A DNA stretch of 64,000 nucleotides, taken from positions 398,494 to 462,493 of the forward strand of contig JAYKKR010000030.1 in the NCBI GenBank assembly GCA_036971615.1, written 5' to 3'. The DNA is from Amyloporia xantha. Its lineage: Eukaryota > Basidiomycota > Agaricomycetes > Polyporales > Adustoporiaceae. Of this stretch, positions 20,287 through 32,440 are shown piece after piece. The notes beneath the pieces are model-generated. The model saw nothing but the letters and a program-made list of their open reading frames with translations. It did not search any database and was not told the origin of the DNA. The position numbers and the translations under genes are program-made. Position 1 is the first letter of the stretch. Every line of letters starts with the position of its first letter.

Positions 20287-21760
20287 TGTAAGGAATGGGT
20301 ACGCGCTACCCTATGAACGGACGGTAGGGCAGGACGAGACAGCGGAACGGAGGAGATGCGATCACGCGGGACAAAAGAGCTCGGCGGAAGCCAGCATGGC
20401 ATTCGAACGGAACGACTACAGGACGGAACGCTAATCTACGGTCGACAAGTCGATGGGAGCGTCGGGCCCTTCCCCGCCGACGTCAGAGAACGAGCGGTGG
20501 TGCGGGGGACGATAAATAGTCTCCCGGTGGTAACGGAAATCCTCCTCCGCAGGGGTACGGGCCCGCGAGGGACCTCCCTCCCGACGTCCTCCCCTCCCTC
20601 CCAGAGCATGAGCGGCAACATGGATCGAGTGCTCTAGGTCTTCGAACGCCCGCGGATAGGGACGCATACGGTCCAAAGTGTCCGAGAACTGGCGGGCGAC
20701 AAGTTCGAGCCGTTCTAAAGCTTCATCGGTACGTTCCTCGGCGATGCGGGGAGGGGTCCAGAAGGCCTCTTCCGTGTACAACGGGAGGGGAGGCGGAGTA
20801 CCAGCTTCGTCCCGCTGCGCATTGGAACGAACCTCGTCGGGGCTCCAGGCGATCCCAGGATAGGGGACTGCACCGCGATGGCTCAGGGAGGAGCGGAAGA
20901 TCGAGTCGATGTAGTGGACGAGCTCGCGGAGGGTGACGAAGGCAGTGAGCGGAGGGAGCGTGAGGTTCCCCGCGGCTATGGCTTGGGCTCGAGCTTCATA
21001 GGCAAGGCGCTGCGGGACGGGACGTGAGGGGAAGGAAAGAGAAGTAAAAGAGAAGGTGGACAAACCAGCAGCCAGCGCACTCCGTGCGCCCAGGCAAGCC
21101 AAGCAGCCGGATCGGAAGGGCGGAATGAAGGCTCAACAACGCACTCAGCGCGAAGCACGTCTACGAGGAGGAGGTAGCGGCGGACGTGGAGGGAACCGAT
21201 GGGGTCGGTGGGTTCGGCAGGCTCAGACATGGCGAATGAGGCGAAGGGAGGGAAGAGCGCGCGGAAGGAGGATAAGTAAGTCAGGGGAAGAGTCGGAGGG
21301 GAGGCAGCGGGAGGTAGCGGGAGGAAGCGGGAGGGAGAGTGACATGGCAGCGCATGCGGGACGAGGTATATATGAGGAAGGGGGACGAGGCGGAGGGGGC
21401 ATCTACCATCTGGTACGAGCTGCGACTGGGACTTTGACTTTCACGCGACCGGGTTTTCTTGCTCAGCGGAGCATACTGCGTTTTACTTCTACGAGAGGGC
21501 GAGCAAGCGGCTTGACCCATTTTACTGCGATTCGGGATACCTACTGCGTACTGAGGACTGCGACTGCGACTTGACTGGGATAGCACACATAGAGCGTCCC
21601 CCATATACCTACGAGTCTCTAGCTCAATCAATTCTTTTCTCTCTTGCTCATCCTCCGTGCCAGACGCTGCGAACGTCTTCACTCCCCTTCCCCTTCGACT
21701 CATTGATCTGTTCCTTCCAGGTGTGCTTATCGCACAGCGGGAGGAGCACCAAGCCTTACA
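20287..21760 (+). repeat. Right LTR (copy C)
   Basis: This 1,474-bp repeat with TG...CA ends is the direct partner of copy A. It is followed by GCGG, matching the bases before copy A. Its TATATAT box is at 21367-21373. Confidence 0.85.
20431..21230 (-). CDS. LTR-borne accessory gene, intact copy C
   Basis: Same two-exon structure and same 247-residue product as the copy in LTR B (ATG at 21230, stop at 20431). Two intact copies and one with a single-base break indicate the open frame travels with the LTR. Because LTRs are copied together at each transposition, identity between copies alone does not prove selection. Confidence 0.6.
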
Positions 21761-24700
21761 GCGGTATATCAGCGGTCTTGAGATCCGAGATAGGTGAATT
21801 GTATATCGCATGACCTAATGCTTCGTGGAGCTGCACTATTATGTCTTGAAACTCCAGGAAGGGATTGGTGGAAGGCAGTCGGACTGTGCTTCCCTTGAAT
21901 TGACTTGCGATCCCATGAAGGGTAGGCAGGATTTTGGCCACATCGTGCTCAATCCGGTGCTTTATCTGTAATTGTACAGCGTGCCAGTTAGCGTTCTCGA
22001 TGTCTGGCGGACTGTATATCTGTACATTGGTGAGTACAGTGAAACTGATATGTGTGGACTCCGATACTCGGCACCTTACCTTTGGGTCAGCAGCAGCTAC
22101 GCGCGTGCACACTGGATGCCAGGATGTCCACTTGGCTCGCATTCCGGCGCCACTTGTTGACAGCTTGCCTCAGGCGAAGGATCGATGCTAACACATGAAT
22201 CTACATCTGAACCTTGCTCTAGCGCGCTGTCACTGCATGCATCAGCATCCTCCGCGAGCTCCGGGACCTCCAGTACTTGTTCCAGAGAAGGGACAATGTG
22301 AGTCATATTCCTAGGTGGCAGCAGACCCATTGAGCCAGTGTTGGACTCAATTGTGCGGGCAGGAGGGTCACATGAGCAGTATGGAGAGTGTAACGGACAG
22401 CTCACAGCGCGATCATGGTTTTCACCATAGTAGCAGCTGTTCTGGGTGTCGATGTCATGGGCCTCCTGGCGTGATGATGGAAAATGGAAATGGTACGCTA
22501 ATTGTCCTGCTTCTTGCCAGCTCTGAATCGCCCAGCAAAAAGCACGTAGATGCTTACATGCACCGCCACAATGGAGCCAGTCTGGACAAGTACACGTCGC
22601 AATTCCAGATGGGTGTGCTGTTAACCAATATCGAGAATGCTGCGGATTGCTGATATTGCTGTCAGATGCAGGACATGTAGCCCAGAGCTCGAAAGGGCGT
22701 CCACTCGGGATTGGCTGAATGTGTTGTAAGCTGAAGAGAACTTGTGCACGAGAATCTCGAGCTTCGTCGGGTTCATACCAGGCTCTCGGAGGTGAGTATT
22801 GGTTTGTACTAGTAGACGATGCCCCTCGATCTGAGATCTGCTTTGAGATATCAATACCTCCAGCTGCTGAACGAAAGCGGTTGACGCGCCACGCCCGGTA
22901 GTTGTTAACCATACGATGCTGTGCATAGATGTCGGGAAGTATATGTACAATGAGGTGGAAAATGAGCATGTAGAAACCCAGTCGTCTTCCTGAATGTTGC
23001 CATTCAGGAATGTGCTTGTACTTGAGGCTCGCATTGAAGGATTCGAGATGATTTGTGGTAGGTAGAATGCCTTCCACATCTATAGCCATCTGTGCCGCGG
23101 CATCATTTCTTCCCTTCTGTGACCAGCCGCTCCATAGCTCAGGTGCCAACCAATTATCCTCAAGATACTGAATGAACATGAGGCCTGCTGCACCTGCCTT
23201 GTGGCCTTGTGTGTCGGCCGCCATGGCCTGAAGATTTGACTTCGTGTCCGCAAGTAATCTGAGTGCGGCAGCATGTTCAGTGGTTTGCAGAAGCCTGTAA
23301 CAGTGCAATTTTAGCGGACTCATTGGTATAAGAAGTCTGACACCTGCATTTGCTCCAACTGCTGCAGTCTTCGTTGGACATCCGTTGTCCATATTGTGGC
23401 CTTTTTAGATATCAGAGTGGTGCGCTTGTTCATCCAACATTGGCGAACATGGAACTTGCATAATAATAGTATCAAACGGGGCCATATTGACAATAAGGCT
23501 CCTCGCTCTTTCGTGTCAGTGTCGGTAATACTGGCGGCCGGTTCAAACCTTCGGGTGCCTTGCTTGCCCATCCAGTCACGCCAGGTCCCAAGAAGTTCAG
23601 TCAGTATGGCCGTGTTATATCCAGCATGCGTAGCTCGATTTCCCGTAGGCGCAGAGAAGAGGAAAAGAGCGACAGGTATCCCACGTCCACAATCATCGAT
23701 TCCCATTGCGATCCAGAGCAGGAGGCGGGAGGTCGTAATCCCAAAAGTACCGTCAGGACGAGCTGCTTCGCATGCACCAATTGCCACGCAGCCTGCTTCA
23801 TTTCGGGTGTACAGATACATACTTTGAACCTATCTTCTTTCTCCATTCTAGCCCGGTAGTAAAAAATAGCTTCATGAATTTGAGGCTTGAAAAATTGGCT
23901 CGCAGGATCGAGCCAATTATTGATGTTATGTTCAGGTTTGATTGTAATGTCAATTTCGTATGCATTTCGCAAATGCTGACGATACAAGCTGGTGAAGTCT
24001 TTGGGGAGGACCTCATAATGAAAGTTGGCACGGAGACGGTCAGTGGTGAGTTGATCGCGGTAGGCCCGCACTGTGAAAAGCTCTGTGTTACGATGCTGTA
24101 TTGCGGTGATCCTGTATTTCCAAGTAAACAATTACAATTCCTCATTGCTGATAATATTGTGAGGCCCCCTACCTTTGTCCCTGCTTCAGCTGATTTAGTG
24201 CGACTTCAACGACATGTGGATGTAGCGGAATCTGAGGAAAGCGGCTCATTGTCGTGGCTTCACAAGCGACATTGTGATATGGATATCCCGCAATATGATT
24301 GATCTCATTCTTCCCTTCGGAAAATGTGACCTCGACGTGTGCAAGACATGCTGTGAAATCGTATGCCGCGTGACGAGACCATTCGGACTTCAAACCAGTC
24401 GGCGAACTTTCACTCATTGTCCCAGCCTCAGAGGGCCTTTGTTTCTTCTTGCCCTTTTGTTGAGCTTCCGTATTGTAACCACAGACACTTTCAATAAATT
24501 TATATATATAGTGTGACGGAAACATGAAGTACAGGTAGCTACCATTGAAACAAAACTTGCTTCTTCACCTCACCTCTCTTCTGTGCCCAGCTTGTTGACC
24601 ACGCTCGTTTCCACTTGCTCTCCAGGTTTTTTGATGGGAAGGGATCCAGCTGATACTCATTGAGTTTTGCGAACACTCGTTCCTGCGACTGACTCGAAGC

Positions 24701-25068
24701 TTCAAAGACAAACTTGGTGTCCTCACATCTTGTGTAGAACTTTTGGATAGCGTCGTGTTGCTCGTCGTTGTAGTACAGCCCTTTGATATTGACCTAATAA
24801 CATTGATTCGGAGTGAGCCAATTGATCCATATTATACATAAATATTCACCTTTGCATGATGCCCGTGGCCGTCATTCAGCAGGGTGCTCGCTTCATTCAT
24901 AGCAGCACCCGGAGAAACAGGGATCGCCTACAAAAACAGCATGAAGATTCTTCCATGTAGAAAAATATTCTCACTCACATTCAATAGCTTCCAGTCGGTC
25001 TCAGCAACGGTATTCATCTTCACACCATGCGCCTCGGAATCCTCGCAGAGGTGGAACAGCTTTGGCAT
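21761..25068 (-). pseudogene. MULE (Mutator-like) transposase with SWIM finger, interrupted
   Basis: The minus-strand gene starts at 25068 (MPKLFHLCEDSEAHG) and has several small exons. The MULE domain is clear: EWLDP-like NNWLDPAS (about 23,910), IAMGIDDCGRGIPVALFLFS (about 23,710), ITDTDTKERGAL and LLCKFHVRQCW (about 23,450). The SWIM zinc finger is CTCPDWLHCGGACKH (about 22,560). The first catalytic Asp, in the motif DGTFG (about 23,755), lies exactly at a one-base frame break. A second break or stop is needed near 24,140-24,170. The reading frame runs into the retroelement at 21,761, where the LTR supplies a stop; the original C-terminus is at 7548-7906. MULEs move by DDE chemistry in the nucleus. 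This copy looks dead. I did not find its terminal inverted repeats. Confidence 0.8.
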
Positions 25069-25149
25069 ATTCACGGTTCAAGCGCATAGACACAAACCAG
25101 AAGGTGAGATTGTTCTTGTAAGCTGTGAGAATGTATGAGTCAAGGCCGC

Positions 25150-26930
25150 AATGAGAGCGCATATCATATCACGCTCACAGATTGTGGCCGAGCTGACGAC
25201 GACTTAGGCACATAGCCCGATTGTTTGACATGGAGCGCAAGCTAGCGCATTGCTGTCCTCATGGTCAGTTGTCAGCAATAGAAAAATGTGGTGGCTTCTC
25301 TTGAGGAATGAGGTATAGAATATTCTAATTCATTCTATGTTGGTTGTGAATCCGTAAGGATAACCACACGAGACAAGAGAAACCGGTACCTGAATATGCT
25401 CAGACGGAAATGTGTTCACTGCAATCACTAGAATATGACATTGCTGTATGGATTGCAAAGTTATGATGCAGCATGGCCATGTCGCCGTTGGAGCAGCATG
25501 CGATGACAAGACCCAATGCCGCTATGCTACTGCTCTCAGAATAGAGGCGCTGACGTCCAATGAAGTAAATACCCTTGGCATGGAGGAAAGAATGGGAAAA
25601 AAACCTGCCTTGTTTTCTGTGGTAAACCTCGTGGGCTCATAGGAATCAAAGGATGCCTCATGCATGAGGGGCATATTGGTCAGTCGGGCTGTGCGAGGGA
25701 ATGTGCTGGGCCGCGCAGAGCGCAGATACAAGTACAGAAGAGATCATCGTTGCCACATCATGTTAGAGTAGACGTCGCGCGCTAAGCGCCGTAGTACAAA
25801 CATGTACATACACGGCCAGCGCGATCTGCGACGGCCTCCTTCGTATACATCGCTTGCTTCCGCGACTTCTTGTGGGCCTTAGGTGTCGGTGTCGGTGTCT
25901 GTGTCCTCTCGTGTCCTCTCGATTCTCATCTCTGGGCTCTCTCAGATCATATCTTCCATTCATTCTCCTGACACATCATGCCATTGTGGAGCAGACAGAC
26001 GAACGGAGGGCACGCGGTCAAGCAGGAATAGGAAACAGCGCAGCAACGAAAGAGGCAGGCGGCGGGAAGGAAGAAGAAGGGGGCAGGGTGGGGCTATTGA
26101 CGCTGTCAGTCACGATTGGCAGGAAGGCGCCACCGGACTGTGCGGACCAGACTACCGTGCTTCCTTCTTCTTCTCATCACGCTTCTTTATCACGTCATTC
26201 TTTGCGACGACTGCCTGCCCTATATATACTATCTGATATCCAAAATCTATTGGTATGCAAGCAAACCAAATAAAAGCTCTATAATCATCTGTAAACCTAT
26301 TAACATCAGAAAACACAATATCCTTGTATGAATGACACTTTTAAGGAATCTTAATATACCCAAAAGTAATTCATGAAAATAAATTTCATCAGAAGTTTGA
26401 AGGACCAGCCATATATGCCACTATATGAGAAGTATGCATAAATCTTTCTTGAATCATCAAACAAATAGAACTAAATCATCTTTTCTGAGTCTTCCCAAAC
26501 ACTATTTGTGCATATAAAGAATTTGAGCATAGCATTTGATGCATATTATTTAAACCATTTATATACTATTTTATACCCTCTTCTGATCCTAATGTAAATA
26601 TATGTAAATTTTAAATGGAAAAACCCATGTATATATGGTAACTAGATTGAATGGTTGGAGCCTTACTGTACAGTGTAAGCCCTACATTGTATTCTCAAGA
26701 ATTACATCGAGACTGGGACACCTTTGTGAATTCATCATTGGCTTAGGTCCCAGACAGAGATAGATAGTATTGGCGAATTTTTACCTTCTCTCGTTGAACA
26801 AAGTGGTAGTTGTTGTAATCACCCTCGCTTTGTCTTTGTGATTGTAATCTTGCTTACGACTGTGGCCATTGAATGCGACCGAGTCTGCGCTTACAGTGAT
26901 CCTATAGTCTTGGCTCTTCATCTACACAAC
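25150..26930. other. No gene recognised; AT-rich and CT-rich low-complexity sequence
   Basis: Between the MULE gene and the Cac2 fragment I see only short open frames without family features. A GTGTC/CTCT-rich stretch lies near 25,880-25,960. A strongly AT-rich block without coding character spans about 26,260-26,640. Confidence 0.5.
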
Positions 26931-26931
26931 A

Positions 26932-27066
26932 ATGCGCGTCCGCACATTGGAGATTCGCTGGCACGACAACAAACCCATCTCTACCTCGGACTTTCAGCCT
27001 GTTCCATTCAAGAAAGCGCGTCCTGCGCAGGAGAAGCACTTCGCAACACAGTCGTATAGGCTCGCG
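26932..27066 (+). pseudogene. CAF-1 subunit B (Cac2/p60) N-terminal fragment
   Basis: The frame opens with MRVRTLEIRWHDNKPIST and continues through DFQPVPFKKARPAQ to SYRLAT. That is the N-terminus and first WD40 strand of the histone chaperone subunit Cac2/p60, which deposits H3-H4 behind replication forks. The family then continues with a GGEDNHVR-type strand; here it changes to unrelated sequence after about 45 residues. Only the first of seven WD repeats is present, so this is a fragment. Within about 200 bp it runs into a Brr2 fragment on the other strand. Confidence 0.7.
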
Positions 27067-27239
27067 ACCGAAGTGGGTCCGTTCACCCACGGAAAGAGGT
27101 CAAGTCAACTTGAAGCAGTACTAGCAAAGGCGAACGCGGATGTTGAGCTCAATTACTTGAAGATAGAGAAGACTGATATCCAGAAGGTGACCATTAACAC
27201 AATCCAAAGATACTTTCCGAGACTGACATTGCCGTCGTG

Positions 27240-28546
27240 ATGGAACGAAATGATCACGGGCTTGGTGGATGAGTGCTTGACAATTGCGAGGTAGGCTGGT
27301 TTGGATATAGCGATCATGAGCGACGGGAAATGGGGTATATTGAAACTCTGAAGGCGGATATCCATGTCGAGCGGATGTGCACTATAGCCTAGAGTTAGTT
27401 GCCGCCGCCAAATCACATACGCACATGACGAACCTTGGTGGGAAGTTAAGGATTGCATGAGACGGAGCCCCACTGTCCTCTCCCGAAACCCCTTGCTGAT
27501 GCAAGCGAAACTCCGCACACAACAATACCAGTCTTGATCTCGGTTTGCGCAGACATATATCGTGTACGCGAGATGATGACCTCGTAAGTGGGGCCAACTT
27601 CACCGCCAACAAGTTGAATCTCATCAGCAATCAGCAAACCGATGGTCTGCACGTTGTTACGCTGGCACCATCCTCGGGATATCACGTCCCATCACGAGGA
27701 GCAATCACATATTTATCAGGATAAAAACAAACCATATCTTACTTGCGATGGCGTGCATACTATGAGATCACCCTTCTCAAGTAGCCGTAAATCAGCGCTA
27801 GTTTCGCCATTGAGACTGACTATCTCCTTGCCGCCCTGTAAGTCGCTGAACTTCTGGCGCCACTCAGTAACAGGAAGATCAACCATCTCTTGATGCGGCT
27901 CAATACAAACAGCTCTTTGTTGCCCACACTTACTTCAAAGTCTCAACAGAGCGAATTCAGCACAAATAGTCTTGCCGCTGCCTGTCGGAGCGCCCACACA
28001 GATGTTCTCATCTGTGATGTAAATAGCCTGAAAAACTTGGGTTTGAATCTTCTTGAAAGTCTGAATCGCAAACGAGTAGATGCTCTCGAACTCCTTGATG
28101 TGGAGAGCGGAAAGAGGTAATGGCTGCAAGTCGAGTAGCGGCGTCGGTGGTGGGAACTTCTCTGGCAGAATGAGATACATGGAAGATGTTAGCAGGCGTG
28201 TCTCCGCGTACAACCATCGGTCGGAGATGATCAACATATACTATTTTGGTGGTACGGGCTCGAAAATGGGAACCGCGACAGTAAGTTGTGTTCGTCCTCC
28301 GCATAGCGTTGTCGAAGGATGAACATATCATGGAAAAGAATGATCTCACCATCTACGTCCTCAACCATGATCCAGAATGATTCCGCAGCATCGTGGGACT
28401 TCTCGTCTCACCGGAAGAAGGGAATGATAGGGACATCAATGCGTAGGAGGCAACCATATGGATCTACAAGGGTGAAATTCCGTTCCTTTTCGATCCTTCT
28501 TCTTGCGATGAATCCGTCGAAATTATCAGTCATCTATAAGGTCGGT
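27240..28546 (-). pseudogene. BRR2: Brr2 helicase fragment (end of first Sec63 domain and start of second helicase cassette)
   Basis: The minus strand reads FWIMVEDVDGEIILFHDMF (end of the first Sec63/immunoglobulin-like module). It continues with [20 protein letters not shown], then the helicase motif [10 protein letters not shown] (about 27,980). Next come CTPSQ-region sequence and LLIADEIQLVGGEVGPTYEV (the degenerate DEIQ box typical of the second cassette, about 27,610) and HPLDMDIRLQSFNIPHFPSL. Introns are retained. A Trp codon is now TGA in FFR*DEK near 28,420, and frames shift repeatedly. Brr2 unwinds U4/U6 snRNA in the spliceosome. This piece ends abruptly at about 27,240 before motif IV and cannot be functional. 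Confidence 0.85.
28461..28546 (-). repeat. Dispersed 86-bp repeat (copy 1)
   Basis: CCGACCTTATAGATGACTGA and the following 66 bases recur at 31985-32070 in the opposite orientation with only a few differences. The segment abuts the upstream edge of the Brr2 fragment, so it may mark a breakpoint. Confidence 0.75.
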
Positions 28547-31500
28547 ACGTGCATTCCCATCCATATCATGAGCGCTGATATGCGGCACGGTTTTACTGCA
28601 TGAGAAAAGGGATTTGACAAAAACAATTGAAATGAATCGAGTTGGTAATGACATACATCATCTAGCGGACCACCTCCTTGAAGTTGCCTTATTGTGGGCA
28701 TTATCCTGCCTCATCAGCCCGTTAAGTATTGGACATCTTCGGGTCCGGATGGTGACTTTACGTGGTAGCTGCAAGCTGCAAGCCGCTCAGGATATCGAGG
28801 TCATGCTCCACGAATTTCAGGTGCCTAAATAAGACATATAATATTATCCATAGTCAAATGACAGTTCAACTCGGCGAGATAGGCGAGGAGAAACTGGACC
28901 GAGTTATGTCATCTGCAGCATTACCGCATGAGAGGTTCTATTACTCCAATCTATATTGACAAGCACTAAGTTCAGAGCGACTGTGACAGCATAAAGGACT
29001 GCTGGACTTACGTTACGCAGGACCAAAGAAGGTTTTAGTCCACGTGAGATTATTATCTCCCAACGGTGACTGACGATAACCATGAACCCACACCTCTCGT
29101 GGGACGCGGTATTGACAACGTTTGATAAGAAAAGCCGCTCTACTCCAATTCTGCATCCGCCTAAGTAGAGCCTGATCCATAGACCTTCTAGCTTGCTTTC
29201 GCGAAGTGGGGCTAACACACCATCGCAGTGACACTGTGACTAGCGCCGAGCCATAGACATTGTTCTGGTGGGCTGAGCAAGTCGCCAATGTTCTCAAGCA
29301 GAAATTTCCCTTGTCTTCCGACCGTGGGCTTCCTTAGCATCAGCAGCTCACTTGCCAGGGTTCTGCATCACGCTGATTCCTTCCGCTCTGAATGCTCTTT
29401 GAAAGTGGAGTCAAAGAGCAGTCACACCTTGCAGTTTTCGGGGAAAGGGAAACATCAAGGGATGTAGCGACGTGTGTGACTAGCGGACTTGCTACGTCGG
29501 GTTCACCCACGGTATACTGTATAAGAGCATTGGTCAACACAATCTGGCTTACGAATTTCGGAGGACTTACAACCAGGTAAATGCATCTCCGCTACCTACA
29601 AGAAGGGTATGATCAGTCCGCACCAAGTCTGCACAGAGATTGGGATGGAGAGAACGAAGGGAGCCAATCACAACGTCAATGTGAAGCATATTATGATGAA
29701 AATTACGGCACCTCATCCGCTCTACTTCCACATTGGACAGACCAATCATCCTGCCATCTTGATATTGGGGATGGCTGCGCCGAACTGCAAAGATGTGTGC
29801 GGAAGGGAACATAGTGGGTGACTGCGGAAGGTAAGAAAGAGATGAAGGGCGAGACGGTAAGCAGTGTACGGCTGAAATGTCACGCGAGCATAAAAAGCGA
29901 AGGATGATTCAAGTGGGAGGATCAAAATGGGAGGGAAAATTCGAGCGAAGTGAGTTAGGAAGCGACAGCAAAATGTCCGAGTTTATCTTCTCCAATTTTA
30001 TAGCTGTTGTACATGCAGATGTTCGGACGCCGTACTACATATAGCGACTATCAGTGCTCTCAACACCATCGGGGTTGTTCATGACCATTTAAGATGATTT
30101 CATACCTGCGTATACCTCTGCATCCGGATTGATCACCGAAGCTTACAGCCTTAGATTTGTGTTCCTATCAGAAACTAAGCTGTCTGTTGTACCGTTGTCC
30201 AACTACTGAGATGCGCCCTGTCCATGTTGAAGTGCTCTTGAGCATATCACCAGCATAGCGCGGTTGACCCGGAACTGTTTGCGCAAGGAGGAGGGACACA
30301 GTGATCGGGCCTTTCACAATGGCGCGCGCGACGTGGATAGACACCCTTATCTCTCCAGAGCTGGTCAGGGTAATTGCCAGAATGATCGTACCCTCACACG
30401 CTTTGCATATGCCTTCCAGCTGAGAGTGGGAGTACATAGCTTTCGGGAGAGCTAACTCGAAGGAACATGGTGGCTCAGAGCGTCGTGTGTTCGGAATGAC
30501 TTAAGACATTTGATAAGGCTAGTAGAGTGAAAATCAATCAAGAGCACTCACACTTGGGAAGAAGGGGTAAAGGTTGCTGCCAAGGTACAGCAGGATGAGG
30601 AGCTGCGTACGGAGCTCCCCGAGCGATACCAGCTGCAGGCATGGTGCGCAGCCCTGAAAAGAGAACGAAAAAGAAAGGATGCGCGCGTAAGAGTCATGCT
30701 ACGAGTCGAGCTTGAGACAACTCCGTTTATATGTAAGAGAGGGTGAACACGTGCCTGCAAGCAGAGCCCGGGAGAACAGTGTTTCAGTCTCACCATAGGC
30801 CCTATTCCAGAGTGTCGCCTTGGGCAGGATGAAGTGTTTATTATTATTAAAGAAAGAGCTCATGGGACATGGTGTGTCGTCCACACCACAACAGCACAAA
30901 GAAACTAAAATTTATCGCAAGGCCGATCCTGTCTGCTCTAATATATGGAGCTGCCAGGGGACTTGAAGGTGAGAAACACTGTGATTCAACTGAGCTCAAC
31001 TTTCCCGTCAATATAGGGTAACAAGCCGTGCTAACACACCTATGGAGTTGCACTGCGGGACAGGAAGAAAACGCCACTGAAGATTTGACGGAAGCAGTAG
31101 TAAGGAGAGTAAGAAAATTGTCATGATTCTGAAATAATCCTGCTCACAGCTTTAGCTCGTAACAACAATCCCTCGCTGGAAAGGCCGTCCCCACATACAC
31201 GGCCTGGTAACTGCTTGCGTAAACAATTCTCATGCGGCGGGCATTCCTCGCTATAAACTGGAGCTCACCTTGTTTTCTCACTAGCTGCCCACCGCACTAC
31301 AGGATGTTTGCACTAGCGCTGCCCGGAATTTGTTTATGAGTGCAGTAGATGTATGGTCTGTTCAATGATGCTAAGGCCGGCAGTATTTCTTTACCCTAAT
31401 AATCTCCCTTTGCAGAAACGCAGCATGGAGGGCTTCTATTCATGCAGCTTGCTGAGCATGAATATTCATAGGTCAACCACTCTACTTAGTCCGCACTGCG

Positions 31501-31984
31501 CTGCCTACCAACGAGTACAGACAGAATGAGTAAGAGATACGTTCAAGCTATCGCGCTGAGCCCCGAAGCTGTGCAGCCCATCGGTAGCACCGCAGATGGG
31601 AGGATAGCAGCACACTAGTGTTGCGCTCCAGCCGGCGTGCGCAAACTTGAAGCGCCAATCTAATAACTTGAGGACCGGTGAGTCCAGGCAACACGGGGAG
31701 AAGAGTAAAAATCACCCACTTGTATAGGCCTCTGATTTTCAAGTCATGAGCAAGTTGGCGATTAATTGAGAACCAATAAGATGACGGCTGTCGGACGGAA
31801 GCACAAGGTCAGACTGTCGAAATGGAACCCGACACGCTTATTCAGTTCGACAGGATGCCCATTTTCAAGAATCTGGCGTAAAAGGGGATCAAGGGAGCGG
31901 AAATGTGTTTCAGTACGTCTGTGCATAATAGGCTCTCTTTGAAGATATCAGCTGCAAATGGAGGTGACCAGAACACAGGAAACA

Positions 31985-32150
31985 CCGACCTTATAGATGA
32001 CTGATAATTTCGACGGATTCATCGCAAGAGTGAAGGATCGAAAAGGAACGGAAGTCCGCCCTTGTAGATCCGTGTGATCTGCACGGAGTTTCGATCCATG
32101 CCTCCTTAGCTGGGAATTATGATTTTCGTCAGGTAACCATTTTTTCAGGA
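31985..32150 (+). repeat. Dispersed repeat (copy 2, two joined parts)
   Basis: The first 86 bases match 28461-28546 (inverted). The next 80 bases (TGATCTGCACGG ... AGCTGGGAATTATGATTTT) match 60368-60449 in direct orientation, apart from a 9-base difference. This copy therefore joins sequences found separately at the edges of the two Brr2 pieces. Confidence 0.75.
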
Positions 32151-32209
32151 ACGCGAACGGGATATTCTTTTGAGGAGAGTGAGAGAGCAACGGTGAAGTA
32201 ACAAATAAA

Positions 32210-32440
32210 GCTACAACAACGTGGAAGTTGTCGCCGCATGCAACAGCAGGTCAAGTGTGACATGCCGGATACGCTATGAAAATATGGCAAAGACTATCGA
32301 TATGACGATATGCTACAACGACCGGCAGGTCGTCGCCACATGAAAAAGCAAGCATACTGGATCTACAAATATAATCTGCATGCTACAACAACCGGAGGTC
32401 GTCGCCGCATACAAAAGGAGGTATACTGGACCTAGGGTCG
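32210..32440. repeat. Degenerate tandem repeat with small palindromes
   Basis: Three units start GCTACAACRAC at 32210, 32312 and 32382 and contain (A)GGTCGTCGCCGCAT. The middle unit forms the hairpin ACGACC-GGCA-GGTCGT. Spacing is 102 and 70 bases. No coding role seen. Confidence 0.7.

Larger units (their letters stand above)
7907..21760. mobile_element. Composite Ty3/Gypsy LTR retrotransposon with accessory genes, 13.85 kb
   Basis: Direct repeats at 7907-9381 and 20287-21760 both start TGTAAGGAATGGG and end CCAAGCCTTACA, the TG...CA form of LTRs. The outer flanks share GCGG (7903-7906 and 21761-21764), a 4-bp target duplication. Between them lie Gypsy gag and pol on the minus strand, a third LTR copy in inverted orientation (16434-17907) and accessory genes. 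A primer-binding-like site lies next to the inverted copy and a polypurine tract precedes the right LTR. The simplest reading is one element whose gag-pol segment was inverted by recombination between the left LTR and the internal inverted copy. Nested insertion of two relatives is an alternative. The LTRs differ by only a couple of bases, so the insertion is recent. Confidence 0.75.
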
